From Planctomycetota bacterium (GTDB lineage Bacteria; Planctomycetota; UBA1135; GCA-002686595), in NCBI GenBank assembly GCA_027623615.1, contig JAQBVH010000292.1, positions 1 through 5,264 of the forward strand: 5,264 bases of DNA. The letters are read 5' to 3'. Under the pieces are notes generated by a model. The model was not told the origin of the DNA and did no database searches. It worked only from the letters and a program-made list of their open reading frames with translations. Every line of letters starts with the position of its first letter. Positions within the stretch are counted from its first letter, which is position 1. Shown piece after piece: positions 1-5,264 of this stretch. The translations under genes were made by a program, and so were the position numbers.

Positions 1-597
1 GGGGTCGAGGCTGCGGTCGCCGCCGGCGGCGCGGAAGGCGGCCAGGACGCGCGCCCGAAACCCGCGCGGATCCCGTTCGCGGAGCCCGGCGGCGCAGCCG
101 ACGAGCAGCCCCTCGGGTTCGACCGTCGCGCCGAGCCGGACCCGAGCCAGGTCGATCAACGCCACGCGGCCGTCGGGCTGGACGAGGACGTTGCCCGCGT
201 GCAGGTCCCCGTGGCGCACTCCGCCGCCGACCAGGGCGGCCAGGAGTCGACCGAGGTGTGGGGCCACCTGAGTGGCGGGAACCGGCCACGGCTCGCGCCC
301 CTCGAGCAGGTCGTCGAGGGAGACCGCGTCGCTCAGGTCCTCGAGAATCAGCTCCCACTGTCCGTTCCGTCGGCGCACCTCGATCGGTGCGGGGACGGGC
401 AGACCACGCGCGGCAAGTTGCTCCAGGGCTGCGAACTCGCGGGCAGCCCGCAAGCGATCGCCCACCCGGTTCCAGACGCCCCGCGCGTGGTAGCGCTTGA
501 CGATCTGGGACCGCCCGCCCTCCCACTCGCGGGTGACGGTCCGCCGCGCGCCGGTCTTGAGGATCACGGGCGGAGAGGGTTCGCGAACGCGGCTCAT
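1..597 (-). CDS. Lipopolysaccharide kinase, Kdo/WaaP (InaA) family; partial, C-terminus beyond left edge
   Basis: Reading the minus strand from ATG at 597-595 gives 199 codons with no stop to base 1. The product has a compact protein-kinase-like fold. A VKRY segment carries the probable ATP-binding Lys34. Glu54, in RAAREFAALE, is the likely helix-C partner, and a hinge-like LILEDL lies at 83-88. The catalytic loop HGDLHAGN is at 129-136, with Asp131 as the likely base and Asn136 as a metal ligand. LIDLAR at 147-152 supplies Asp149, the DFG equivalent. The pattern VKRYxxRG, then ARGLPVPAP, then HGDLHxGN is typical of Kdo kinase/WaaP-like enzymes, which phosphorylate Kdo or heptose of the LPS inner core at the cytoplasmic face. 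Family members are usually about 230-290 residues, so a short C-terminal part is missing. No in-frame ATG, GTG or TTG was seen in the codons just upstream, and no SD precedes the start. The gene is divergent from lptF, which supports an LPS role. The acceptor sugar cannot be told; a different small-molecule kinase of this fold is less likely. Confidence 0.85.
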   Translation of the reverse strand, partial: MSRVREPSPPVILKTGARRTVTREWEGGRSQIVKRYHARGVWNRVGDRLRAAREFAALEQLAARGLPVPAPIEVRRRNGQWELILEDLSDAVSLDDLLEGREPWPVPATQVAPHLGRLLAALVGGGVRHGDLHAGNVLVQPDGRVALIDLARVRLGATVEPEGLLVGCAAGLRERDPRGFRARVLAAFRAAGGDRSLDP

Positions 598-769
598 GGT
601 TGATGCGGGCCCAACGATACCCCGGCGCGGGCGTGGGCGGCGGGTTCGGGCGGCGAGGGAGGCAATCGTTCGCTCTCCCCCCCCGCAAGGGAGCCCGTGC
701 AACGGCCCGTCCGATCCACCACACTACGGGTTCGGGGGTTCGGGGCACCCGGACAGCTGACCCCTCCGC
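598..769. promoter_or_regulatory. Divergent spacer between the LPS kinase and lptF
   Basis: This 172-bp gap lies between two divergently oriented start codons, so it should hold promoters for both directions. It is very GC-rich, and I could not find convincing -35/-10 pairs. What can be seen is an 8-C run at 677-684, a short inverted repeat CTCCC/GGGAG at 675-679 and 689-693, and the octamer GGTTCGGG in tandem at 729-736 and 737-744 with a further copy at 643-650. Neither flanking gene has a recognisable SD sequence. That promoters lie here is inferred from gene orientation alone. Confidence 0.5.
729..744 (+). repeat. Tandem octamer GGTTCGGG x2
   Basis: GGTTCGGG is repeated back to back at 729-736 and 737-744, about 25 bp before the lptF start, and occurs again at 643-650 in the same spacer. 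It could be a binding site or simply low-complexity GC-rich DNA. The copies are exact but short. Confidence 0.45.
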
Positions 770-1837
770 TTGAAGCTCCAGCTCTACATCCTGCGCCAGC
801 TGATCGTGTCGGTGGCCTTCTCGGTGGGGGGGCTGCTGCTCGTGGCGTTGCCGGGCATCGCCGTGCGGACGGTGCACGAGATCCCGTCGGCGAGGGCCGT
901 GCACGTGGCCCAGTTCGTGGCGATCTCGCTGCAGAACGTGGTCCCCTACGTCTTGCCGATCTGCTTCCTGCTCGCCACGGTCGCGACCTATGGGCGGCTG
1001 GCCTACGACCGGGAGTGGACGGCGATCCAGATGGCGGGTGTGCGGCCGGTCAAGCTGCTGCTCCCCGCAGTGCTGGTCGGCGGCGTGCTCGGGGCCTTCG
1101 CGCTGCTGCTGCTGACCCAGGTGCTCCCTGGCGGCAAGGCTCGCCAGCGGCTGCTGCTCGTCGAGGCGACCTCCGAGGCGCTGACGAACCTGGGTCCGGG
1201 CGGGGCCAGCCTGTCCTTCGGCGACGGCGCAATCGTGCTCGAGGCAGTGCGCTTCGACAAGACGACGGGCCTGATGCACCAGGTCTTCCTGCGCCGCACG
1301 AACGACGCTGCGACGCGGGAGGACTACCACGCCGATTCGGCCCGCATCGAGATCGTGGACGGGGAGCTGCTCGCGGAGCTCTATGAGCTGATGTACGTGG
1401 CGCGCAGAGACGGCGAGCTGACACAGATGTGGTCCGAGGAGGTCCAGGTGCGACAGCGCCTCGAGACGGAGCAGGCCTCGACCAGTCCGCGCTACCTGAC
1501 CAACGCACAGATCCGGGCCCACGTGCCCACGGTCGAGGACAAGACGGCCGTCCCGCGCTACTGGTTCGAGCTCCACTACCGCTACGCGCTGGCCGCGGTG
1601 TTCCTGGTGTTCGCCTTCCTCGGACCGGCCACCGGGTTGATCGCGCGCAAGGGCACCCAGCTCGGCGCCCTGTCTATCTCGCTGGGCTACGCGCTCGTGC
1701 ACTACATCCTGCAGATGCAGGTCGCCAAGGGCCTCGGGACCAGCGGCGCATGGGATCCGGTCCTGGCCGCCTGGGCACCGGTCGCGGTCGGCGCCGTGGC
1801 GTCGTTCTGGATCACACGGAGGGCGCTGCGCCGATGA
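770..1837 (+). CDS. lptF: LPS export ABC transporter permease LptF (YjgP/YjgQ family)
   Basis: This 355-residue inner-membrane protein is one of the two transmembrane subunits of LptB2FG, which extracts LPS from the inner membrane using ATP hydrolysed by LptB. Its length is close to the family norm of about 360. Three hydrophobic helices at roughly 10-33, 50-73 and 93-118 precede a periplasmic jellyroll-type domain (about 120-265). Three more helices follow at about 271-292, 298-316 and 328-348. Family hallmarks are YDREWTAIQMAGV at 79-91, the cytoplasmic coupling helix with acidic Glu82, which would dock on LptB. Others are RYLTNAQIRAH (241-251) before the fourth helix and HYRYALAAVFLVFAFLG (269-285) within it. 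The start is TTG: an in-frame TGA at 758-760 leaves only three codons before it, and later starts would cut into the first helix. No clear SD is seen. It overlaps lptG by 4 bp. Assignment as LptF rather than LptG rests on gene order. Confidence 0.93.
   Translation: MKLQLYILRQLIVSVAFSVGGLLLVALPGIAVRTVHEIPSARAVHVAQFVAISLQNVVPYVLPICFLLATVATYGRLAYDREWTAIQMAGVRPVKLLLPAVLVGGVLGAFALLLLTQVLPGGKARQRLLLVEATSEALTNLGPGGASLSFGDGAIVLEAVRFDKTTGLMHQVFLRRTNDAATREDYHADSARIEIVDGELLAELYELMYVARRDGELTQMWSEEVQVRQRLETEQASTSPRYLTNAQIRAHVPTVEDKTAVPRYWFELHYRYALAAVFLVFAFLGPATGLIARKGTQLGALSISLGYALVHYILQMQVAKGLGTSGAWDPVLAAWAPVAVGAVASFWITRRALRR
1818..1823 (+). promoter_or_regulatory. Shine-Dalgarno site for lptG, inside the lptF 3' end
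   Basis: GGAGGG lies ten bases before the lptG ATG at 1834, within the last codons of lptF. It is the only strong SD I can see ahead of any start codon in the window. It decides the lptG start and supports coupled translation of the pair. Confidence 0.75.
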
Positions 1838-2943
1838 AGCGACGCTTCGCGCTCGGCGGGCGACTCGACCGCTACGTCCTGGCCCACTTCGTCAGCTGCT
1901 ACGTGCTCGCCGCGTGCGTGCTGGTCGGGCTGTTCGTGATCGTCGACGCCTCGGGCAACGTCGAGAAGTGGATGGAGGCCTCGGACAAGGGCCCGCCGGC
2001 GACCCTGGTCGAGATCGCGAGCTTCTACCTGATGAGCTTGCCGTACATCCTGCTGCAGGTCGGGCCGTTCGTGACCTTGATGGCGTCGATGTTCACGGTG
2101 AACAAGCTCCTCAAGAAGAACGAGCTGTCGCCGATCCTGTCGGCTGGCGTCAGCGCCCACCGCATGCTGCTGCCGGTCTACCTCGGAGCCGTGCTGCTCG
2201 GGCTGGGCATGGTCGGCTTGCGGGAGGCCTGTGGTCGCTGGGTCGCCATGCCACGTGACGCGCTGCACGCCAAGCTGACCCAGCGTCACACGGAGTTGTT
2301 GCACCGCGGCGTGATCGTGCGTCACCTCGACGGGAGCTGGGCGATCTTCGACGAGTTCCGGCCGCTGCCTCCCGATGGGGGCGGCCCGAGCGTGACCGGG
2401 CTGACGGTCAGGCTGCGCCGGGATGGGGAGTTCACCAAGGTCGAAGCGGACGAGGCGCGCTGGGACGGTCGCGGTTGGAGCTTGCAGGGAGGTCTGCGCA
2501 CGGAGCTGATCCACGGTGAGGATGTGGCCTCGACCGAGGTCGACCGGCTCCCGGGCCTCGAGCTGCATCCCGACCTGGTCGAGACCTATCGCCGCGCGCG
2601 AGCGACCCCGATGGAGCTGACCTTCGGCGAGGTCGACACCCTCCTGCATCGGGAACCGGACAAGCCGGCCTGGGCGACCCTCTGGCACTACCACCTGACC
2701 TTCGCCCTCGCGAACCTGATCCTGGTCCTGGTCGGCGTGCCCCTGATGCTCAGCCACGAGCGCCGGCAGGGGGCTGAGCGCCTGGCCCTCGGCGGCCTCC
2801 TGTGCGTGTTCTACTTCGCCCTCGACTTCGTGCTGCGCACCCTCGGCCTGAACGGGAGCCTGTCACCGGTGCTGGCTTCCTGGATCCCGGTGCTCCTGTT
2901 CGGCAGCCTGGGGATCTTCCTGACCGACTCGATGCAGACGTAG
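1834..2943 (+). CDS. lptG: LPS export ABC transporter permease LptG (YjgP/YjgQ family)
   Basis: A 369-residue partner of LptF in the inner-membrane LptB2FG complex, close to the usual LptG length of about 360. LDRYVLAHF (11-19) leads into helix 1 (about 18-38), which ends in VIVDASGNVEKW, matching the family pattern of an Asp after the first helix. Helix 2 (about 62-88) contains the LPYILLQVGPFV stretch. The coupling helix KKNELSPILSAGV (94-106) has Glu97 in the place equivalent to Glu82 of the preceding protein. Helix 3 is at about 108-130. The periplasmic jellyroll spans roughly 140-275, and helices 4-6 lie at about 284-305, 316-337 and 345-364. The frame stays open upstream to 1429, but that extension is out of frame over lptF. 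ATG 1834 is chosen because it overlaps the lptF stop as ATGA, has a good SD, and gives the family's normal N-terminus. LptC and LptB must be encoded elsewhere. Confidence 0.93.
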   Translation: MKRRFALGGRLDRYVLAHFVSCYVLAACVLVGLFVIVDASGNVEKWMEASDKGPPATLVEIASFYLMSLPYILLQVGPFVTLMASMFTVNKLLKKNELSPILSAGVSAHRMLLPVYLGAVLLGLGMVGLREACGRWVAMPRDALHAKLTQRHTELLHRGVIVRHLDGSWAIFDEFRPLPPDGGGPSVTGLTVRLRRDGEFTKVEADEARWDGRGWSLQGGLRTELIHGEDVASTEVDRLPGLELHPDLVETYRRARATPMELTFGEVDTLLHREPDKPAWATLWHYHLTFALANLILVLVGVPLMLSHERRQGAERLALGGLLCVFYFALDFVLRTLGLNGSLSPVLASWIPVLLFGSLGIFLTDSMQT

Positions 2944-2944
2944 T

Positions 2945-2961
2945 CGGCCCCGCTGGGGCCG
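2945..2961 (+). terminator. Candidate hairpin just after lptG
   Basis: CGGCCCC at 2945-2951 and GGGGCCG at 2955-2961 form a perfect 7-bp, all-GC stem with a 3-base loop, starting two bases after the lptG stop codon. Its position suits transcription termination or 3'-end protection. No T-run follows, so it is not a canonical intrinsic terminator. Confidence 0.35.
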
Positions 2962-3032
2962 CCGACGCCTCCTGCGCAGGCGCGAGGTCGCCGGCGTCCG
3001 AGTCGCGGGCTCCAAGGGACTCGGCCCTTCGA

Positions 3033-3075
3033 GGACCGAACTCGCTATCCTCCGTGGCGCCAAGGGGTTCGGTCC
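3033..3075. repeat. 9-bp inverted repeat GGACCGAAC / GTTCGGTCC
   Basis: The arms at 3033-3041 and 3067-3075 are perfect reverse complements separated by 25 bases. They lie 73 bp before the TPR lipoprotein start. Such an arrangement could be an operator half-site pair or an RNA stem in a 5' leader. Function is inferred from position only. Confidence 0.5.
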
Positions 3076-3147
3076 GCGGCTTTCCGCTGAGCCTGGGAAG
3101 ATCCCTGGCCCCGGATCGTCCTCCACGGCCGCTCCGAGCCCCCTTCG

Positions 3148-4389
3148 ATGACCATGAAGACCCGCGCCCTCTTCCTCCTTCCCGTCCTCTTCGCCGCCTG
3201 CCAGTCCAGAGGGGCAGGAGACGAGGCCTCGATCAAGTACCTGGTCGGCCAGGGCGACTACAAGACAGCCCTGACGCGGGCCCAGACGTCCTTCGAGGCG
3301 AACCCGGATGACGCGGCCGTCGCGGCGGACTACCGGCTGGCGAGCGTGGCCTTCCTTCTGGCGCGGGGCCGCGAGGCGACCTTCGAGGGGCGTGACGAGG
3401 AGGCTCTGGCCGACTTCGAACAGGCCGTCGCCCTCGACCCGACCGCGGAACAAGCCGAGCAGTGGCGGGTCAAGACCTCCCGCAAGCTCTCGGACCGTTG
3501 GTACCTGCTCGCCCGCGAGAAGCACGCCTCGGATCGCTTGAACGAGGCGGGCAAGGCCTACGAGGTCGCCCTCGACTACGACCGCGAGAACGAGAGCGCC
3601 CTGGCCGGTCTCTATCGCGTCGGCGTCCAGCTCGGCTATCGCGAGGGGTTGAGCGAGGACTACTACAACGAGGGCCTGAGCGCGCTGCGTGAGCGCAGCC
3701 TGCACGTCTCGAAGTCGCGCTTCAGCTACGCGGACAAGTACCAGGACGGGGACGGCAAGCCCGCGCGCCGTATCGAGGAGGTCGATCGGGCGCTGTCCAT
3801 GGAGTTCCTCGATCGCGGTCTCGAGCTCGAGGAGCAGGGCTTCTACGCCGCGGCTGGCGCGGAGTACCGCGTCGCGAAGCGGCTCGACGAGAAGAACGTC
3901 GCAGCCTTCGAGGGGCAGGCGCGCATGCTCATCGAGGCGGAGGCCCACGAGCTGCTCAAGGGCGGGCAGATGTGGATCCGGCGCGGTGAGTTCGACAAGG
4001 CCGTGACGGCCTTCGAGCAGGGCAAGGCCCTGACCAAGGTCCAGGGCGAGCAGTTCGAGGAAGAGATCACGAGCATCGCGGACCTGCGCGCGGGGGCCTC
4101 CTACGAGCAGGCGATCAACTACGAGCACGACTTTCGCTTCGTGGAAGCGACCCAGGCCTACCAGAAGCTCCTCGACGAACGGGGCTTCTACAAGGACGTG
4201 CGTGCGCGGTTGACCCGCCTCGAGCAGGTGATCGTTGAGGTGCAGACCCTCTACGCTTCGCTCGCGAGCGCCGAGGACGCCGCGGCGCTCAAGGTGATCC
4301 TCGAGCGCATCGACGTGCTGTGGCCCGAGTACCGCGACGTGCAGCAGCGCCTCGACGCCATGGGCGGCGAGGCCGGCGGCGTCGAGTAG
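3148..4389 (+). CDS. TPR-repeat lipoprotein, function unknown
   Basis: A 413-residue secreted lipoprotein. The N-terminus has Lys/Arg at 4-6, a hydrophobic core ALFLLPVLF (7-15) and a lipobox-like FAAC ending at Cys18, the probable lipidated residue. Phe at -3 is less usual than Leu. The rest is almost entirely helical and shows TPR-like units at about 27-57, 62-100, 113-151, 214-252, 265-300 and 313-350. These have spaced Ala/Gly/Tyr positions and endings such as FEQAVALDPTAEQA and YEVALDYDRENESAL. The 160-212 stretch is more divergent, and the C-terminal 355-405 helix pair could be a cap. TPR lipoproteins usually act as protein-binding scaffolds at the outer or inner membrane; no partner can be named. 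The start could equally be ATG 3154, which gives a tighter signal peptide (MKTRALF). Neither has an SD. It follows lptG on the same strand, so an envelope role is possible but unproven. Confidence 0.85.
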   Translation: MTMKTRALFLLPVLFAACQSRGAGDEASIKYLVGQGDYKTALTRAQTSFEANPDDAAVAADYRLASVAFLLARGREATFEGRDEEALADFEQAVALDPTAEQAEQWRVKTSRKLSDRWYLLAREKHASDRLNEAGKAYEVALDYDRENESALAGLYRVGVQLGYREGLSEDYYNEGLSALRERSLHVSKSRFSYADKYQDGDGKPARRIEEVDRALSMEFLDRGLELEEQGFYAAAGAEYRVAKRLDEKNVAAFEGQARMLIEAEAHELLKGGQMWIRRGEFDKAVTAFEQGKALTKVQGEQFEEEITSIADLRAGASYEQAINYEHDFRFVEATQAYQKLLDERGFYKDVRARLTRLEQVIVEVQTLYASLASAEDAAALKVILERIDVLWPEYRDVQQRLDAMGGEAGGVE

Positions 4390-4398
4390 GGACGACCG

Positions 4399-5130
4399 CT
4401 AGGACTCCGCTTCGACCGGCTGGATCTGCGCCTTGCGCACGGCCCACCAGACGAAGAAGCCGAGCGCGCTGACCTCCACCCAGGGGTGGATCGAGGCCTT
4501 GCCGAAGTCGCCGCGCCAGACGACGAAGACCCAGTACAAGTAGGGCATCCAGGCGCTGATGCCGACGATCAAGCCGCCGCGTGCGATCGCGGCGGGGTCG
4601 GGCGGGAGCTCCACGGGAAGCTCACCTGCAGCCTCCAGGTGCTTGTCGAGGCGATCGAGCTCAGCGGCGACCCGGTCGACCAGCACCTGGTTCTCGCGCA
4701 GCGCGGCGAACTCGAGGGGGAAGGCCCACAGGTTGATGACCATGGCCAGCAGGCCGCCGATCATGTGGGTCGACGGCGACCAGCCCAGCTCGGTCTGCGC
4801 CATGGACAACACCCCCGCGACGACGATCGAGAAGGCGCCAAGAATCGCAGCCGGGTAGGCCGCCTTGCGTGCGAAGAACTCGTTGAGCTCGACGAGGAAC
4901 TCGGGGCCGAGGTCTCGGGCCTGCATCGCTTCCCGCAGGATCCGGCCCGTGAGGATCATGAACAGGATCAGCAGCGAGTGAGCGCCGACGGTGCCGATGG
5001 CGGTGAGCAGGGCGACCTTGAAGTGCAGGTCGGTCTGGCCAGACAGGCCGAGCCAGGTCGTCACCAGGAGGGCCGGAACGACGACACAGAGCACCGCCGC
5101 GAAGTAGTGAGACATGCGCACGGGGGGCAT
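4399..5130 (-). CDS. Six-helix integral membrane protein, function unknown
   Basis: A 243-residue protein I do not recognise with confidence. Hydrophobic segments lie at about 9-28, 38-62, 91-112, 122-140, 185-205 and 217-232. The 140-166 stretch (ALRENQVLVDRVAAELDRLDKH at 143-164) is amphipathic and could form a short cytoplasmic coiled coil. The second helix contains His51 and ends in ILTGRILREAM (59-69). His122 opens the fourth helix and His36 precedes the second, so these histidines might line up as heme or metal ligands; this is speculation. The start may be ATG 5130 or the internal ATG at 5115 (MSHYFAAVL). Neither has an SD, and both keep all helices. Its stop is 9 bp from that of the convergent TPR gene. 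A partial gene on the same strand ends 55 bp upstream, so the two may be cotranscribed. Codon and GC use match the neighbours, so there is no sign of recent transfer. Confidence 0.8.
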   Translation of the reverse strand: MPPVRMSHYFAAVLCVVVPALLVTTWLGLSGQTDLHFKVALLTAIGTVGAHSLLILFMILTGRILREAMQARDLGPEFLVELNEFFARKAAYPAAILGAFSIVVAGVLSMAQTELGWSPSTHMIGGLLAMVINLWAFPLEFAALRENQVLVDRVAAELDRLDKHLEAAGELPVELPPDPAAIARGGLIVGISAWMPYLYWVFVVWRGDFGKASIHPWVEVSALGFFVWWAVRKAQIQPVEAES

Positions 5131-5185
5131 TCTGCGCAGGTGCCGCGCGGGCGCAATGGGACCTGGCCCAATGAGGGGGACCGCG

Positions 5186-5264
5186 TCAGGCCAGCAGGTC
5201 CTCAGCGACCCTCGCCGGCGTCAGCTCGTCCATCGCACCCAGGGCGCCGGGCCGAGCCCGCAGG
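5186..5264 (-). CDS. C-terminal end of a minus-strand gene, possibly a GT9-type glycosyltransferase; partial
   Basis: The minus strand reads 25 codons from the right edge to a TGA at 5188-5186. The tail contains ALGAMDELTPARVAEDLLA. A Met followed by a [LI]TPxxV helix right at the C-terminus resembles the ends of ADP-heptose:LPS heptosyltransferases (GT9), where 'cMrxItpexV' is common. That would suit an LPS locus. Twenty-five residues are too few to be sure, and many unrelated proteins end in such a helix. The frame is chosen because it stays open to the edge and gives a plausible amphipathic end. The gene probably sits upstream of, and in the same direction as, the six-helix membrane protein. 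Confidence 0.45.
   Translation of the reverse strand, partial: LRARPGALGAMDELTPARVAEDLLA

Larger units (their letters stand above)
2944..3147. other. Spacer between lptG and the TPR lipoprotein gene, rich in inverted repeats
   Basis: This 204-bp gap holds no gene I can support. After the lptG-proximal hairpin it contains the palindrome CCTGCGCAGG (2971-2980), bracketed by GACGCC (2964-2969) and GGCGTC (2993-2998). An AAGGG/CCCTT stem-loop lies near 3015-3029, and a 9-bp inverted repeat has arms at 3033-3041 and 3067-3075. It should hold the promoter of the downstream gene unless that gene is read through from lptFG. TATCCT at 3046-3051 resembles a -10 element, but I see no matching -35. Confidence 0.5.

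Noticed and set aside
199..603. A plus-strand open frame over the kinase region
   Set aside because: The minus strand here carries the kinase motifs HGDLHAGN and LIDLAR in one continuous frame, so the plus-strand frame is a shadow.
675..693. A short CTCCC/GGGAG hairpin with a C-run in the divergent spacer
   Set aside because: The stem is only 5 bp, without a T-run, in DNA where GC-rich stems arise easily by chance. Not called as a terminator.
697..1386. A plus-strand open frame overlapping the lptF 5' half
   Set aside because: Its product is Ala/Arg/Gly-rich, while the overlapping lptF frame shows membrane helices and family motifs.
1429..1833. An upstream extension of the lptG frame to an earlier ATG
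   Set aside because: The extension overlaps lptF out of frame and yields a Gly/Arg/Pro-rich tail unlike any LptG. ATG 1834 has an SD and the family N-terminus.
1702..2757. A 351-codon minus-strand open frame over lptF and lptG
   Set aside because: It is antisense to two well-supported permease genes, and its product is rich in Gln, Arg, His and Asp with no recognisable fold.
3046..3051. TATCCT as a -10 promoter element for the TPR gene
   Set aside because: No acceptable -35 hexamer lies 16-18 bp upstream, so a promoter call would rest on six bases.
2863..4128. A 421-codon open frame on the minus strand across the end of lptG, the spacer and most of the TPR gene
   Set aside because: It is antisense to a gene with a clear lipobox and TPR pattern. 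Its product is low-complexity Leu/Ala/Val/Arg, without a domain pattern I recognise, as expected from the complement of a high-GC coding frame.
4559..4858. A 99-codon plus-strand open frame inside the membrane-protein gene
   Set aside because: It is antisense to a frame with six clear hydrophobic helices, and its product is Ser/Arg/Ala-rich without motifs.

Overview
The window is very GC-rich, with G or C at most third codon positions. It reads as chromosomal DNA of a Gram-negative, LPS-bearing bacterium. Two genes encode both membrane subunits of the LPS exporter, and a third encodes a Kdo/WaaP-type LPS kinase, so an outer membrane with LPS is implied. The phylum cannot be fixed from the sequence. 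Planctomycetota or Myxococcota are plausible from the GC content, the TPR lipoprotein and the mostly SD-less starts, but this is inference. I see no tRNA, rRNA, CRISPR array, insertion sequence or phage gene.

Layout. Positions 1-597 (minus) hold the N-terminal 199 residues of a Kdo/WaaP-like LPS kinase that runs off the left edge. A 172-bp divergent spacer follows (598-769). lptF (770-1837, TTG start) and lptG (1834-2943) then lie on the plus strand, overlapping by ATGA. A 204-bp spacer rich in inverted repeats (2944-3147) separates them from a TPR lipoprotein gene (3148-4389, plus). A six-helix membrane protein of unknown function (4399-5130, minus) converges on it with only 9 bp between the stop codons. 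At the right edge (5186-5264, minus) is the last 25 codons of another gene, whose end loosely resembles a GT9/heptosyltransferase C-terminus.

How the genes fit together. LptF and LptG form the inner-membrane core of the LptB2FGC transporter, which extracts LPS and passes it to the periplasmic bridge. The divergent kinase would phosphorylate the LPS inner core, so the left half is an LPS modification and export locus. lptB, lptC, lptA and lptD are not in the window. The TPR lipoprotein may be an envelope scaffold, but nothing in its sequence ties it to LPS transport. The minus-strand membrane protein matches no family I can name with confidence. I found no clear evidence of a wholly new system. 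The least explained items are that membrane protein, with histidines in or near its helices, and the structured spacer at 2944-3147.
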